From the NCBI GenBank assembly GCA_947630415.1, contig CANRHM010000089.1, positions 1 through 5,616 on the forward strand: DNA of 5,616 bases. The letters run 5' to 3'. Positions 1-5,409 of this stretch are shown here, piece after piece. This DNA is from an uncultured Bacilli bacterium (GTDB lineage Bacteria; Bacillota_I; Bacilli_A; RF39; UBA660). The first letter of the stretch is position 1; each line of letters opens with the position of its first letter. The notes under the pieces were generated by a model. That model was not told the origin of the DNA, ran no database searches, and saw nothing but the letters and a program-made list of their open reading frames with translations. The position numbers and the translations under genes were made by a program.

Positions 1-5
1 ACATC

Positions 6-50
6 AAAAAATCTCTCAAATCCTTATAGACAAAGGGTTTGGGAGATTTT
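6..50 (-). terminator. Rho-independent terminator, probably bidirectional
   Basis: Positions 8-23 and 35-50 form a 16-bp stem around an 11-base loop. Read on the minus strand it is followed by six T (11-6), so it can end the transcript of the gene at 141-1037, about 90 bases after its stop. On the plus strand every position pairs, two of them as G-U wobbles, whereas on the minus strand those two become A-C mismatches. The stem therefore fits a plus-strand transcript slightly better, although its T tract there is broken (TTTTGTCTTT). A shared terminator between convergent genes would explain both facts; the left neighbour is outside the window. Confidence 0.75.
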
Positions 51-140
51 GTCTTTATAAAACTGATAAATTCAGGAATGTCTATTCAACTGTCAATAGA
101 ACTTTAAGACAAAATAAAGAAGCCCAAATTATGGACTCAT

Positions 141-1037
141 CTACTTTTTTACATACGTTTTTTCTTTAACACTTGAAGATGCAAGCATTTCTGTTTTCAT
201 ATATGAATTTAAAAATTGATACATATCGGTCGCTTTAAAGTTGTCATTTAATTTATCTTGATCAAAAGGCACTCCCGATAATAAAACATTTTTTGAAGTT
301 AAGATTCCTGTTCCATCGTTTTCTATATCCAAATACCATGTGATAGGCTCTACCTTTAGATACTCTATGGAACCATATTGGCTAACAGAGTTAGACAAGG
401 TCGTTAAATCACTGGTTGAAAGTGTATTTTGAATTTTAATAAAACGAAGTTCCCCCATTTGAAATTCTTGAAACGAACTTATCTTACTCGAGTAGGGTTG
501 ATAAAAGTGGTATTGTCTATCAGTTTCTGTAATAGCTTTACTATTTTTCTTAAGTGCTTGCCCTTCTTCATAATCTAAAACAAATTGAGGATATTCTCCC
601 ATTTGTACTTCGATGGTATTAGCATACCCTGTTTTAGAATTCGAAAGTAATTGTTGAACCGTTTCTTCGTCGACATAGATTTGTGGTCTTATCCCTACGG
701 CAAAATCCGTTTTATGAAAGCAAGTCATGCCTCCATTTTTATCAATTCCCCACACTTTATGATCAAACTCAGCATGCTCGTATTCTGGCTTATCATAAGG
801 AGCACAACCTCTTGTATAATAACCATGAGCAAAAGTACTAGTATAATAAAGGCCAGGCCGCTCTTTACTACAATAGTTTCCTTTTTTAGCACAATCATTT
901 CCAGTTAAAATCGCTAAATCGGTTGCAAATGCTAATCTATGTGTGTCCCCAAGACATTTACTTCCAAAAAATACATTATTCAAAGAGGGTAACGAAATGG
1001 GAAAAGAAAGATTCTTATTAGATGTTAATTGATCCAT
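141..1037 (-). CDS. Uncharacterised protein with DUF6273-like motifs, 298 aa
   Basis: I do not recognise a characterised function. ATG at 1037 is preceded by AAGGAG eight bases upstream and by a consensus promoter, so the start is secure. There is no signal peptide or membrane segment, so it is probably cytoplasmic. Visible motifs are a Cys-rich, Tyr-rich N-terminal part (Cys at 28, 49, 56, 78 and 106), VGIRPQI near 114-120, GEYPQ at 147-151, PITWYLD at 231-237 and LLSGVPF at 252-258, then an amphipathic C-terminal stretch around 269-284. GxYPQ, a W-x-L strand, an LLSxxxL strand and GhRPxh are what I associate with DUF6273-type domains common in gut Firmicutes, but here the GIRP element precedes the GEYPQ element, which is not the order I expect. 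The domain assignment is an inference from motifs. It lies 55 bp after the MBL-fold gene with no terminator between them, so it may also be reached by read-through. Confidence 0.8.
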   Translation of the reverse strand: MDQLTSNKNLSFPISLPSLNNVFFGSKCLGDTHRLAFATDLAILTGNDCAKKGNYCSKERPGLYYTSTFAHGYYTRGCAPYDKPEYEHAEFDHKVWGIDKNGGMTCFHKTDFAVGIRPQIYVDEETVQQLLSNSKTGYANTIEVQMGEYPQFVLDYEEGQALKKNSKAITETDRQYHFYQPYSSKISSFQEFQMGELRFIKIQNTLSTSDLTTLSNSVSQYGSIEYLKVEPITWYLDIENDGTGILTSKNVLLSGVPFDQDKLNDNFKATDMYQFLNSYMKTEMLASSSVKEKTYVKK

Positions 1038-1059
1038 AGTTTCATCTCCTTAATTGTCT

Positions 1060-1088
1060 ATTATAGAAAGAAGCCTATTTTCTGTCAA
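1060..1088 (-). promoter_or_regulatory. Fully consensus sigma-A promoter of the 141-1037 gene
   Basis: Read on the minus strand, TTGACA (1088-1083) is separated by exactly 17 bases from TATAAT (1065-1060). Both hexamers match the consensus at all six positions. Transcription should start near 1053, giving a leader of about 16 bases that contains little besides the AAGGAG ribosome-binding site. It begins 5 bp after the stop codon of the preceding gene. Confidence 0.92.
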
Positions 1089-1092
1089 CCAA

Positions 1093-1965
1093 TTAGTTTG
1101 CTTGGAAATAGAGTTTGTTCTCTTTAAAAAAGTAGTTTAGTTTCTCTTGTTCTAATAAATAACTAATATAAGCTTTTAAAGTACTTCCAATCAAGTAATA
1201 TTGGTTAATATTCATCGCTAATTGATAATGTTCAAAAAGATATTTTAAAATTTCCTCTTGTGTTTTAGCTTCCATACAGCAAGTAGTAATGGTCGATAAA
1301 ATTTCTTCTATTTTAGTCCTATTTAGTGTAATTAAAGAAGTGATATCTGAAGTCATTTCACCATGAGATGGAATAAAACAATTCCCTTCTAAAGTCGATA
1401 AGAATGTTAAAGTAGTAAGGTATTCTTGAACGTTTTCTAAAAAGAAAATGCCATATTTAGAAAGTGCTTCTTCGCTACAAAGGGCATCGCCTAAAAAATA
1501 GACGTTATCGCTTGTCTTAATACCAATCATATCAAAAGTATGCCCTTTTAATTCAAAGTAACTTAATCCTTCTGGCAAATGACTATCTAGTTCAAGCGAA
1601 ACACTAGGCTTCGCTTCTAGGAACTTATTTTCTAAATCTTTAAAAGGATGACTTCCATAAAGAAAGGTAGGTTCTAAAACGGGATAGTTGATAAAACAAG
1701 ATTCGATACCATGACTATAAATAGAACAAGAGGTACGATCTTGGATAACTTTATTGCCACCAATATGATCGGCATGGGAATGGGTGTTAATAATACCTTT
1801 GACGGTCCATCCTTGTTCTTCAATAATCTTTAAGATCTTTTTTCCAGCATCTTTATCGTTTCCTGTATCAATTAAATAGACCTCTTTCTCATTTTGTAAA
1901 TAAATCCCTATGTTGGTTGCATTTTTAATGTAATAGGTTCTTTCTCCTACTTTTACTAATTCCAT
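1093..1965 (-). CDS. Metallo-beta-lactamase-fold hydrolase, 290 aa
   Basis: This is a member of the metallo-beta-lactamase superfamily, probably a cytoplasmic two-metal hydrolase of the glyoxalase II-like branch; its substrate cannot be read from the sequence. The metal-binding set is complete: T-H-S-H-A-D-H at 61-67 (His62, His64, Asp66, His67), His142 in GHT, bridging Asp160 in FLGD, and His201 in PSHG. LIDTGN at 31-36 is the usual strand-turn before the site. Residues 210-290 form a helical, probably winged-helix C-terminal domain (EEILKYLFEH, then KAYISYLLEQEKL), seen in other MBL-fold hydrolases of Firmicutes. ATG at 1965 has GAGGG six to seven bases upstream. Strong strand-end signals separate it from recA upstream, and no terminator separates it from the orphan gene downstream. 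No signal peptide is present, which argues against a secreted beta-lactamase. Confidence 0.93.
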   Translation of the reverse strand: MELVKVGERTYYIKNATNIGIYLQNEKEVYLIDTGNDKDAGKKILKIIEEQGWTVKGIINTHSHADHIGGNKVIQDRTSCSIYSHGIESCFINYPVLEPTFLYGSHPFKDLENKFLEAKPSVSLELDSHLPEGLSYFELKGHTFDMIGIKTSDNVYFLGDALCSEEALSKYGIFFLENVQEYLTTLTFLSTLEGNCFIPSHGEMTSDITSLITLNRTKIEEILSTITTCCMEAKTQEEILKYLFEHYQLAMNINQYYLIGSTLKAYISYLLEQEKLNYFFKENKLYFQAN

Positions 1966-1990
1966 CGTAATCCCTCTTTTCTATAGTTAA

Positions 1991-1999
1991 AGTATATCA
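1991..1999 (-). promoter_or_regulatory. Extended -10 promoter for the MBL-fold gene
   Basis: On the minus strand TGATATACT gives an extended -10 element (TG, one base, TATACT at 1996-1991), about 25 bp before the ATG. At 17 bp upstream there is no recognisable -35 hexamer, only purine-rich sequence. Its position after the recA terminator and before the ribosome-binding site supports it. Confidence 0.55.
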
Positions 2000-2040
2000 T
2001 TAAATGTTTTCTTATTTCCTTTTTTTTCTTGGTTAAAATG

Positions 2041-2087
2041 AAAAAAGTCTTGTCGAAGAAATTCCTTTCCTGTCATAAGACTTTTTA
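2041..2087 (-). terminator. Rho-independent terminator of recA
   Basis: A 10-bp perfect outer stem (2086-2077 with 2051-2042) encloses a small internal loop and an inner AGGAAA/TTTCTT helix capped by a GGAA (GNRA-type) tetraloop. On the minus strand it ends in six T (2046-2041). It begins 7 bp after the recA stop codon. Confidence 0.92.
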
Positions 2088-2093
2088 TTTATC

Positions 2094-3134
2094 TTATTCT
2101 TCCTCTTTAGATGAAGTATTGGTGTTCTTCTTAGGTGGAAGACCATAGAATTCTCTTGTCTTTGCTTCGATTTCTTCACATAGACTTGGATTATCGGCTA
2201 AAAGAAGCTTTACGTTTTCTTTTCCTTGGCCTAGTTTTTCTCCCTTATAGGCATACCATGCTCCACTCTTTTCAAGGACACCCGCATCACTTGCAAGGTC
2301 AATGATTTCTCCTTCGTGTGATACACCTTGACCATACATGATATCCACTACTGCGGTCTTAAATGGAGGTGCCACTTTGTTTTTAACGACTTTGACTGTT
2401 GTACGGTTTCCTACAATGCCATCCCCTATTTTTAAGGTTTCATTACGACGAACATCTAAGCGTACACTGGCATAGAACTTTAAGGCTCTTCCTCCTGGTG
2501 TCGTTTCAGGATTTCCAAACATAACACCTACTTTTTCACGTAACTGGTTGATGAAAATCGCTGTGGTCTTCGTCTTACTAATTGTACCATTTAATTTACG
2601 AAGTGCTTGACTCATGAGACGTGCTTGAAGTCCAACATGTGCATCTCCCATCTCACCATCGATTTCAGCTTGTGGAACAAGAGCCGCAACAGAATCGATA
2701 ACAACGATGTTTACAGCTTCACTTCGAACAAGAGCTTCACATATTTCTAATGCTTGTTCTCCCGTATCTGGTTGAGCAAGTAATAATTCATTAATATTAA
2801 CTCCTAAGTTTTGTGCATATACAGGGTCTAGTGCATGTTCCGCATCAATGAAAGCAGCTCTACCACCTTCTTTTAGAATCTCTGCAATTGCATGAAGGGC
2901 AAACGTTGTTTTACCACTCGACTCTGGTCCATAGATTTCAATAATTCTTCCCTTAGGATATCCACCTACTCCTAACGCAATATCAAGAGCAAGTGAACCA
3001 CTGGAACAAACCTCTACTTTCAAATGAGACGTATCTCCTAATCGCATAATGGATCCTGCACCAAACTGCTTTTCAATATCTTTTAGCACTTGTTGTAATG
3101 CTTGATCTTTATCTTTTACATCTGTCTTTGCCAT
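2094..3134 (-). CDS. recA: Recombinase RecA, 346 aa
   Basis: RecA forms ATP-dependent filaments on single-stranded DNA, carries out homologous strand exchange and, in SOS-competent bacteria, stimulates LexA self-cleavage. Numbered from the chosen start, the sequence shows Walker A GPESSGKTT at 69-77, catalytic Glu99 in DAEHALDP, Walker B VVIDSV at 144-149, the DNA-binding L2 loop in 194-215 (FINQLREKVG onwards) and the RecA signature ALKFYASVRLD at 217-227. The C-terminus is acidic (SSKEEE), as is usual. The frame is open 23 codons further upstream, but ATG at 3134 is preferred: AAGGAGG lies 11 bases before it, the protein then begins MAKTD, and its length matches the family. It is monocistronic, with its own promoter (3200-3172) and terminator. 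cinA, often located directly upstream in Firmicutes, is missing. Confidence 0.99.
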   Translation of the reverse strand: MAKTDVKDKDQALQQVLKDIEKQFGAGSIMRLGDTSHLKVEVCSSGSLALDIALGVGGYPKGRIIEIYGPESSGKTTFALHAIAEILKEGGRAAFIDAEHALDPVYAQNLGVNINELLLAQPDTGEQALEICEALVRSEAVNIVVIDSVAALVPQAEIDGEMGDAHVGLQARLMSQALRKLNGTISKTKTTAIFINQLREKVGVMFGNPETTPGGRALKFYASVRLDVRRNETLKIGDGIVGNRTTVKVVKNKVAPPFKTAVVDIMYGQGVSHEGEIIDLASDAGVLEKSGAWYAYKGEKLGQGKENVKLLLADNPSLCEEIEAKTREFYGLPPKKNTNTSSKEEE

Positions 3135-3171
3135 AACGTAAAAATCCTCCTTATAATTCGTTTCTAAAATT

Positions 3172-3200
3172 ATCATAAACCATAATTTGAAAAAAAGCAA
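3172..3200 (-). promoter_or_regulatory. recA promoter
   Basis: On the minus strand TTGCTT (3200-3195), a 17-base spacer and TATGAT (3177-3172) form a good sigma-A promoter. Transcription should start near 3165, giving a leader of about 30 bases with AAGGAGG. Upstream lies the pgsA terminator, so recA is independently transcribed. Confidence 0.8.
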
Positions 3201-3211
3201 CACTTTTTTGC

Positions 3212-3223
3212 AAACAATTGTTT
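3212..3223. promoter_or_regulatory. Candidate operator, LexA-box-like palindrome upstream of recA
   Basis: AAACAATTGTTT is a perfect 12-bp palindrome centred about 20 bp upstream of the recA -35. It keeps the AAC-N4-GTT core of the Gram-positive SOS box (CGAAC-N4-GTTCG) but has A and T where that box has G and C. It may be a diverged SOS operator or a chance AT-rich palindrome; no lexA gene is in view. Confidence 0.35.
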
Positions 3224-3238
3224 TATCAATTTTCAGTC

Positions 3239-3291
3239 AAAAAAAACGGCCAATTTTTATTTTTCGTCTAGGCGAAATTTAAAAATTACCG
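3239..3291 (-). terminator. Rho-independent terminator after pgsA
   Basis: On the minus strand CGGT followed by AATTTTTA (3291-3280) pairs with TAAAAATT and GGCCG (3260-3247) with one extra G. An inner TTTCG/CGAAA helix continues the stem across two A-A mismatches. Eight T (3246-3239) follow. It begins about 20 bp after the pgsA stop and isolates recA from the upstream operon. Confidence 0.9.
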
Positions 3292-3310
3292 TGGATTTTT
3301 ACTTTGAATT

Positions 3311-3910
3311 TTAATTTTTCTTTTTTGGAAAGAGATACATTTTATTCATAGAATAGTATTCTACCATCGACACAATTGACATAATCAAAGCAAAATAGAG
3401 CAAGAATAAGTCGATTCTGATATTGTAGATTTCAAAAGGCATATTGTAGAAGAATAAAAGTATAATTCCTAGCATCAGACTTGCGGTCTTAATTTTTCCT
3501 GAAGTAATCGATGAAACTACTTTTCCTTTGGATGAGGCGGCCATCTTAATGGCATTTACTAAACAGTCTCTAATAACTAAAACAACAGGAATAATCGGAT
3601 TAATAAAACCAGATGATGCAAAAATGATAAGCACACTATCGACTAAAATCTTATCTGTAAGAGCATCAGCTATTGTTCCAAATTCTGTAACCATTTTCTT
3701 TTTACGTGCTAAGTATCCATCAAAAAAATCGGTAATAGCCGCAATCGCAAATAAGCCTCCTGCCACTAGATACTTAGTATCCATAAGAACACCCTCTACT
3801 AAAATCTTAGGAAAGGAAAAACCTACGGCATAAAATGGAAACAACATAATAAAGATAATAAATAACGTTAAAATAAAACGAGAAACCGTTAATTTTTCAG
3901 CTGTATTCAT
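3311..3910 (-). CDS. pgsA: CDP-diacylglycerol--glycerol-3-phosphate 3-phosphatidyltransferase, 199 aa
   Basis: This membrane enzyme transfers a phosphatidyl group from CDP-diacylglycerol to glycerol-3-phosphate, the committed step towards phosphatidylglycerol and cardiolipin. The CDP-alcohol phosphatidyltransferase signature is complete: Asp61 and Asp64, then DG-x2-AR-x8-G-x3-D-x3-D from Asp64 to Asp86, with the metal ligands at Asp82 and Asp86. Hydrophobic helices lie at about 10-31, 46-62, 88-116, 143-156 and 166-186. SGKIKTASLML at 137-147 is the basic segment typical of PgsA, which favours it over other enzymes of the family such as phosphatidylserine synthase. The C-terminus is basic (PKKKN). 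ATG at 3910 overlaps the TGA of the preceding gene (ATGA, 3910-3907), and GGAGG lies seven bases upstream inside that gene, so the two are probably translationally coupled. Confidence 0.96.
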   Translation of the reverse strand: MNTAEKLTVSRFILTLFIIFIMLFPFYAVGFSFPKILVEGVLMDTKYLVAGGLFAIAAITDFFDGYLARKKKMVTEFGTIADALTDKILVDSVLIIFASSGFINPIIPVVLVIRDCLVNAIKMAASSKGKVVSSITSGKIKTASLMLGIILLFFYNMPFEIYNIRIDLFLLYFALIMSIVSMVEYYSMNKMYLFPKKKN

Positions 3911-4395
3911 ATAACTTCCTCCCTCGTATAAATACCTTTTAATTCATTAGTACGGGGTTCTTCTCTTCTACTTCCTTGAAGTAATAAGTAAAAAATAAGA
4001 ATAACTAAAAGAACAATAATAGCACCTAATAAAAAAGGAAAATAATTCTTCTTTCTAGTAGGAATCACGGTATAAGGAGAAACTACTTTTGCTTTTTCTT
4101 CCTCTTTGTTAGATGCATTTGCAGCATTTTTGATGTCCTCTAGCGAAATCTTCGAAGTTTTTTCAAATAGGAAATCATTAAATTCATCTAACATCTTATT
4201 AGCATCTAATCCTAAATATTTTGCATATTCTCTTACATATTCTTTTAATTGATAAACATCTTTAAAAGCCCTCGTATTACCCGATTCTATATTCTCCAGT
4301 TGTCCTTTAGGCATATTCAAGTCTTCACTTGCTTCTTCAATCGTTACTCCGTGTCCCATACGAGTTTCTTTTAAATAAGCACCGATCTCTTTCAA
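3907..4395 (-). CDS. Short RodZ-like HTH membrane protein, 162 aa
   Basis: RodZ links the MreB cytoskeleton to the cell-wall elongation machinery. Residues 1-60 form an Xre/RodZ-type helix-turn-helix domain (starting M-KEIGAYLKETR, with TIEEASEDLN in the recognition region). A charged linker follows, then one membrane span at about 118-140. Only about 22 residues remain outside, so the usual RodZ extracytoplasmic beta-domain is absent. The reading frame is open to a GTG at 4404, but that GTG lies inside the ribosome-binding sequence AAGAGGTG; a TTG at 4395 sits six bases after it and gives the standard RodZ N-terminus, so I choose TTG. The gene starts 24 bases after the end of rnpB and overlaps pgsA by 4 bp, a common Firmicutes pairing. 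No good promoter is visible directly upstream. MreB is not in the window, so a role in shape control is inferred. Confidence 0.88.
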   Translation of the reverse strand: MKEIGAYLKETRMGHGVTIEEASEDLNMPKGQLENIESGNTRAFKDVYQLKEYVREYAKYLGLDANKMLDEFNDFLFEKTSKISLEDIKNAANASNKEEEKAKVVSPYTVIPTRKKNYFPFLLGAIIVLLVILIFYLLLQGSRREEPRTNELKGIYTREEVI

Positions 4396-4419
4396 TGAAT
4401 TCACCTCTTAAACAAAAAA

Positions 4420-4775
4420 AATAATACTTTATAAGCCATGTTCTGTACCTATTGCTAGGCGACAAACATCTATCTACTGCCGAAGCAGTCCCTGACTTCG
4501 TTCTTATTTCTCCGTCAAAGCTCTCCTACCAAAATTTGGATTTCTCACTCATGGGGTTTACCGCGTTTCATTATTTCCTTTCGAAAATAAATCGTCTCTG
4601 TGGCACTTTATGAATACTAAAACCTTATCAAAAGACGTAGGTTCCCTCTTCGCCGTTAGATTACTCTACCCTAGGTTATTTTTTCCCTAGGCATGAACGT
4701 TAAAGACTTCACAGTCTTTGTGAGCATGGACTTTCCTCTATACTATCAAAGTATAGCGTTTGTCAAAGTATTATT
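4420..4775 (-). ncRNA. rnpB: RNase P RNA, type B (catalytic RNA for tRNA 5' maturation)
   Basis: The RNA has the conserved GAGGAAAGTCCATGCTC block near its 5' end, CGCGGTAAACCCC (the L15 GGU that pairs with tRNA CCA), the type B hallmark CCAAATTTTGGTAGG, and AGATAGATG with ACAGAACATGGCTTAT near the 3' end. Helices visible by eye are P1 (4775-4765 with 4430-4420, 11 perfect A-U-rich pairs with one G-C), P2 (GACAAAC with GTTTGTC), P3 (CTATAC with GTATAG), a P12-like hairpin capped by GAAA, and a P18 hairpin capped by TTCG. Length is about 356 bases; mature ends are set from P1 and may differ by a few bases. The 5' strand of P1 overlaps the last codons of gpsB, and P1 is followed directly by a T tract and the rodZ-like ribosome-binding site. 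No strong internal promoter was found in gpsB. Confidence 0.98.
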
Positions 4776-5094
4776 CGTCTTTGTCGTATACTATTTTTTC
4801 TAATTGGGATAGTCTTCGAAGTATATCTAGATTCGTTACTTCTTTCTCTTGTCCTTGAGCAATTTCAACACTTGCTTTTAGATTGCGAAGTTCTTGTTTA
4901 AGACGACTATTCTCATTCAATAATTCGTTATTTTCTTTTTCAAGTTCACGAATACGTTCTTCAAAATGTTCATAATCGCCAATGATGACATCTAGATATT
5001 GATCTACTTCTTTTAGTCGATAACCTCTAGTATCGATTTTAAATTCTTTCTCTAAAATATCTTGTGGCGTTAGACTTATATTATTTTGGTACAT
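4771..5094 (-). CDS. gpsB: Cell division and peptidoglycan-synthesis regulator GpsB, 107 aa
   Basis: GpsB is a small cytoplasmic DivIVA-family adaptor that brings penicillin-binding proteins to the septum and balances septal and lateral wall growth. The N-terminal domain carries LTPQDILEKEFK at 8-19 and RGYRLKEVDQYLD at 23-35, the membrane and PBP-binding signature. A coiled coil spans about 42-80, and the C-terminal oligomerisation segment NLDILRRLSQLEKIVY is at 88-103. An in-frame GTG exists four codons earlier (5106), but ATG at 5094 is preferred: AGGTGA (5108-5103) lies eight bases before it, and the distance to the LTPQDILEKEF motif then equals that in Bacillus subtilis GpsB. Its stop codon lies inside the first helix of rnpB. 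The gpsB-rnpB adjacency is also known in Bacillus. A strong promoter lies just upstream. Confidence 0.97.
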   Translation of the reverse strand: MYQNNISLTPQDILEKEFKIDTRGYRLKEVDQYLDVIIGDYEHFEERIRELEKENNELLNENSRLKQELRNLKASVEIAQGQEKEVTNLDILRRLSQLEKIVYDKDE

Positions 5095-5124
5095 ACCACC
5101 TATCACCTATCCCTTATATACTCT

Positions 5125-5153
5125 ATTATCACAAATATTTGTTTTTTTGTCAA
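5125..5153 (-). promoter_or_regulatory. gpsB promoter, sigma-A type with extended -10
   Basis: On the minus strand TTGACA (5153-5148), 17 bases, then GATAAT (5130-5125), with TGT directly before the -10 giving an extended element. Transcription should start near 5118, about 24 bases before the gpsB ATG. Confidence 0.9.
5131..5142. promoter_or_regulatory. Palindrome in the gpsB promoter spacer, candidate operator
   Basis: ACAAATATTTGT is a perfect 12-bp palindrome that abuts the -10 and occupies most of the spacer between the gpsB -35 and -10. A repressor bound there would block RNA polymerase. I cannot name a regulator, and AT-rich palindromes of this size can arise by chance. Confidence 0.35.
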
Positions 5154-5174
5154 TGTATAGTGGTGTGATAAAGG

Positions 5175-5240
5175 AGTACTTTTTGGTCTATAAAGGCGAC
5201 TTAAAAGATATTTTATTTTAGAATAGACTCATCCCGTACT
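5175..5240 (-). ncRNA. Long interrupted hairpin at the 5' end of a predicted leader or small RNA
   Basis: On the minus strand AGTAC (5240-5236) pairs with GTACT (5179-5175), GTCTAT (5228-5223) with ATAGAC (5191-5186), and TAAAA with TTTTA in the apical part. The outer helix begins at the base expected as +1 of the promoter at 5274-5246. The product could be a leader extending into gpsB or a short RNA; I see no T tract after it. No known riboswitch class is recognised. Confidence 0.4.
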
Positions 5241-5245
5241 TTCCT

Positions 5246-5274
5246 ATTCTATAGAAAAGAAAGGGCAAAGTCAA
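5246..5274 (-). promoter_or_regulatory. Second upstream promoter, sigma-A type
   Basis: On the minus strand TTGACT (5274-5269), 17 bases, then TAGAAT (5251-5246): five of six consensus bases in each hexamer. The predicted start is near 5239. It is the middle one of three tandem promoters in front of gpsB, and its transcript would run through the gpsB promoter into gpsB. Confidence 0.7.
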
Positions 5275-5327
5275 GAAAAGAACTTATTGTGTATTATTCC
5301 TTTAGAGGATAATTTTATTATAGAAAC

Positions 5328-5358
5328 AAAAATAGTACCAACTACATAGTCGATACTA
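5328..5358 (-). terminator. Rho-independent terminator of the candidate small RNA
   Basis: Positions 5358-5333 form a 26-base near-palindrome that folds into an 11-12 bp hairpin on the minus strand and is followed directly by five T (5332-5328). Two pairs are G-U wobbles on the minus strand and would be A-C mismatches on the plus strand, so the structure is built for minus-strand RNA. Confidence 0.72.
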
Positions 5359-5371
5359 ATCCTGCAATAAC

Positions 5372-5409
5372 GGGAAATAGTACCTAACGCTACAAAAATA
5401 GGTATTCCC
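5372..5409. repeat. Inverted-repeat copy 1 (partner at 5558-5590)
   Basis: Read on the minus strand, this 38-base element contains GGGAATAC near its start and GTTAGGTACTATTTCCC at its end. The plus strand at 5558-5590 has the related order AGGAATAC then GTTTAGGTACTATTCTCC, with a shorter middle. The two copies are therefore diverged and in opposite orientation, about 150 bp apart. Copy 1 is the central hairpin of the candidate small RNA. Confidence 0.55.

Noticed and set aside
81..100. TCTATT/AATAGA hairpin downstream of the orphan gene
   Set aside because: It has six A-T-rich pairs and no T tract; the hairpin at 8-50 is the better terminator.
651..908. 85-codon open frame on the plus strand
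   Set aside because: It lies entirely antisense to the well-supported minus-strand gene at 141-1037, has no ribosome-binding site and its peptide has low-complexity Ser/Ile-rich composition.
1093..1965. Reading the MBL-fold protein as an antibiotic-degrading beta-lactamase
   Set aside because: It has no signal peptide, it has the H-x-H-x-D-H pattern of the wider hydrolase superfamily and a C-terminal helical domain typical of housekeeping members.
3528..3833. 101-codon open frame on the plus strand
   Set aside because: It is antisense to the catalytic region of pgsA and shows no recognisable domain or initiation signal.
4786..4793. TAGTAT/GTATAC as a -10 element for rnpB inside gpsB
   Set aside because: No -35 hexamer lies at a suitable distance, and the bases are also coding.
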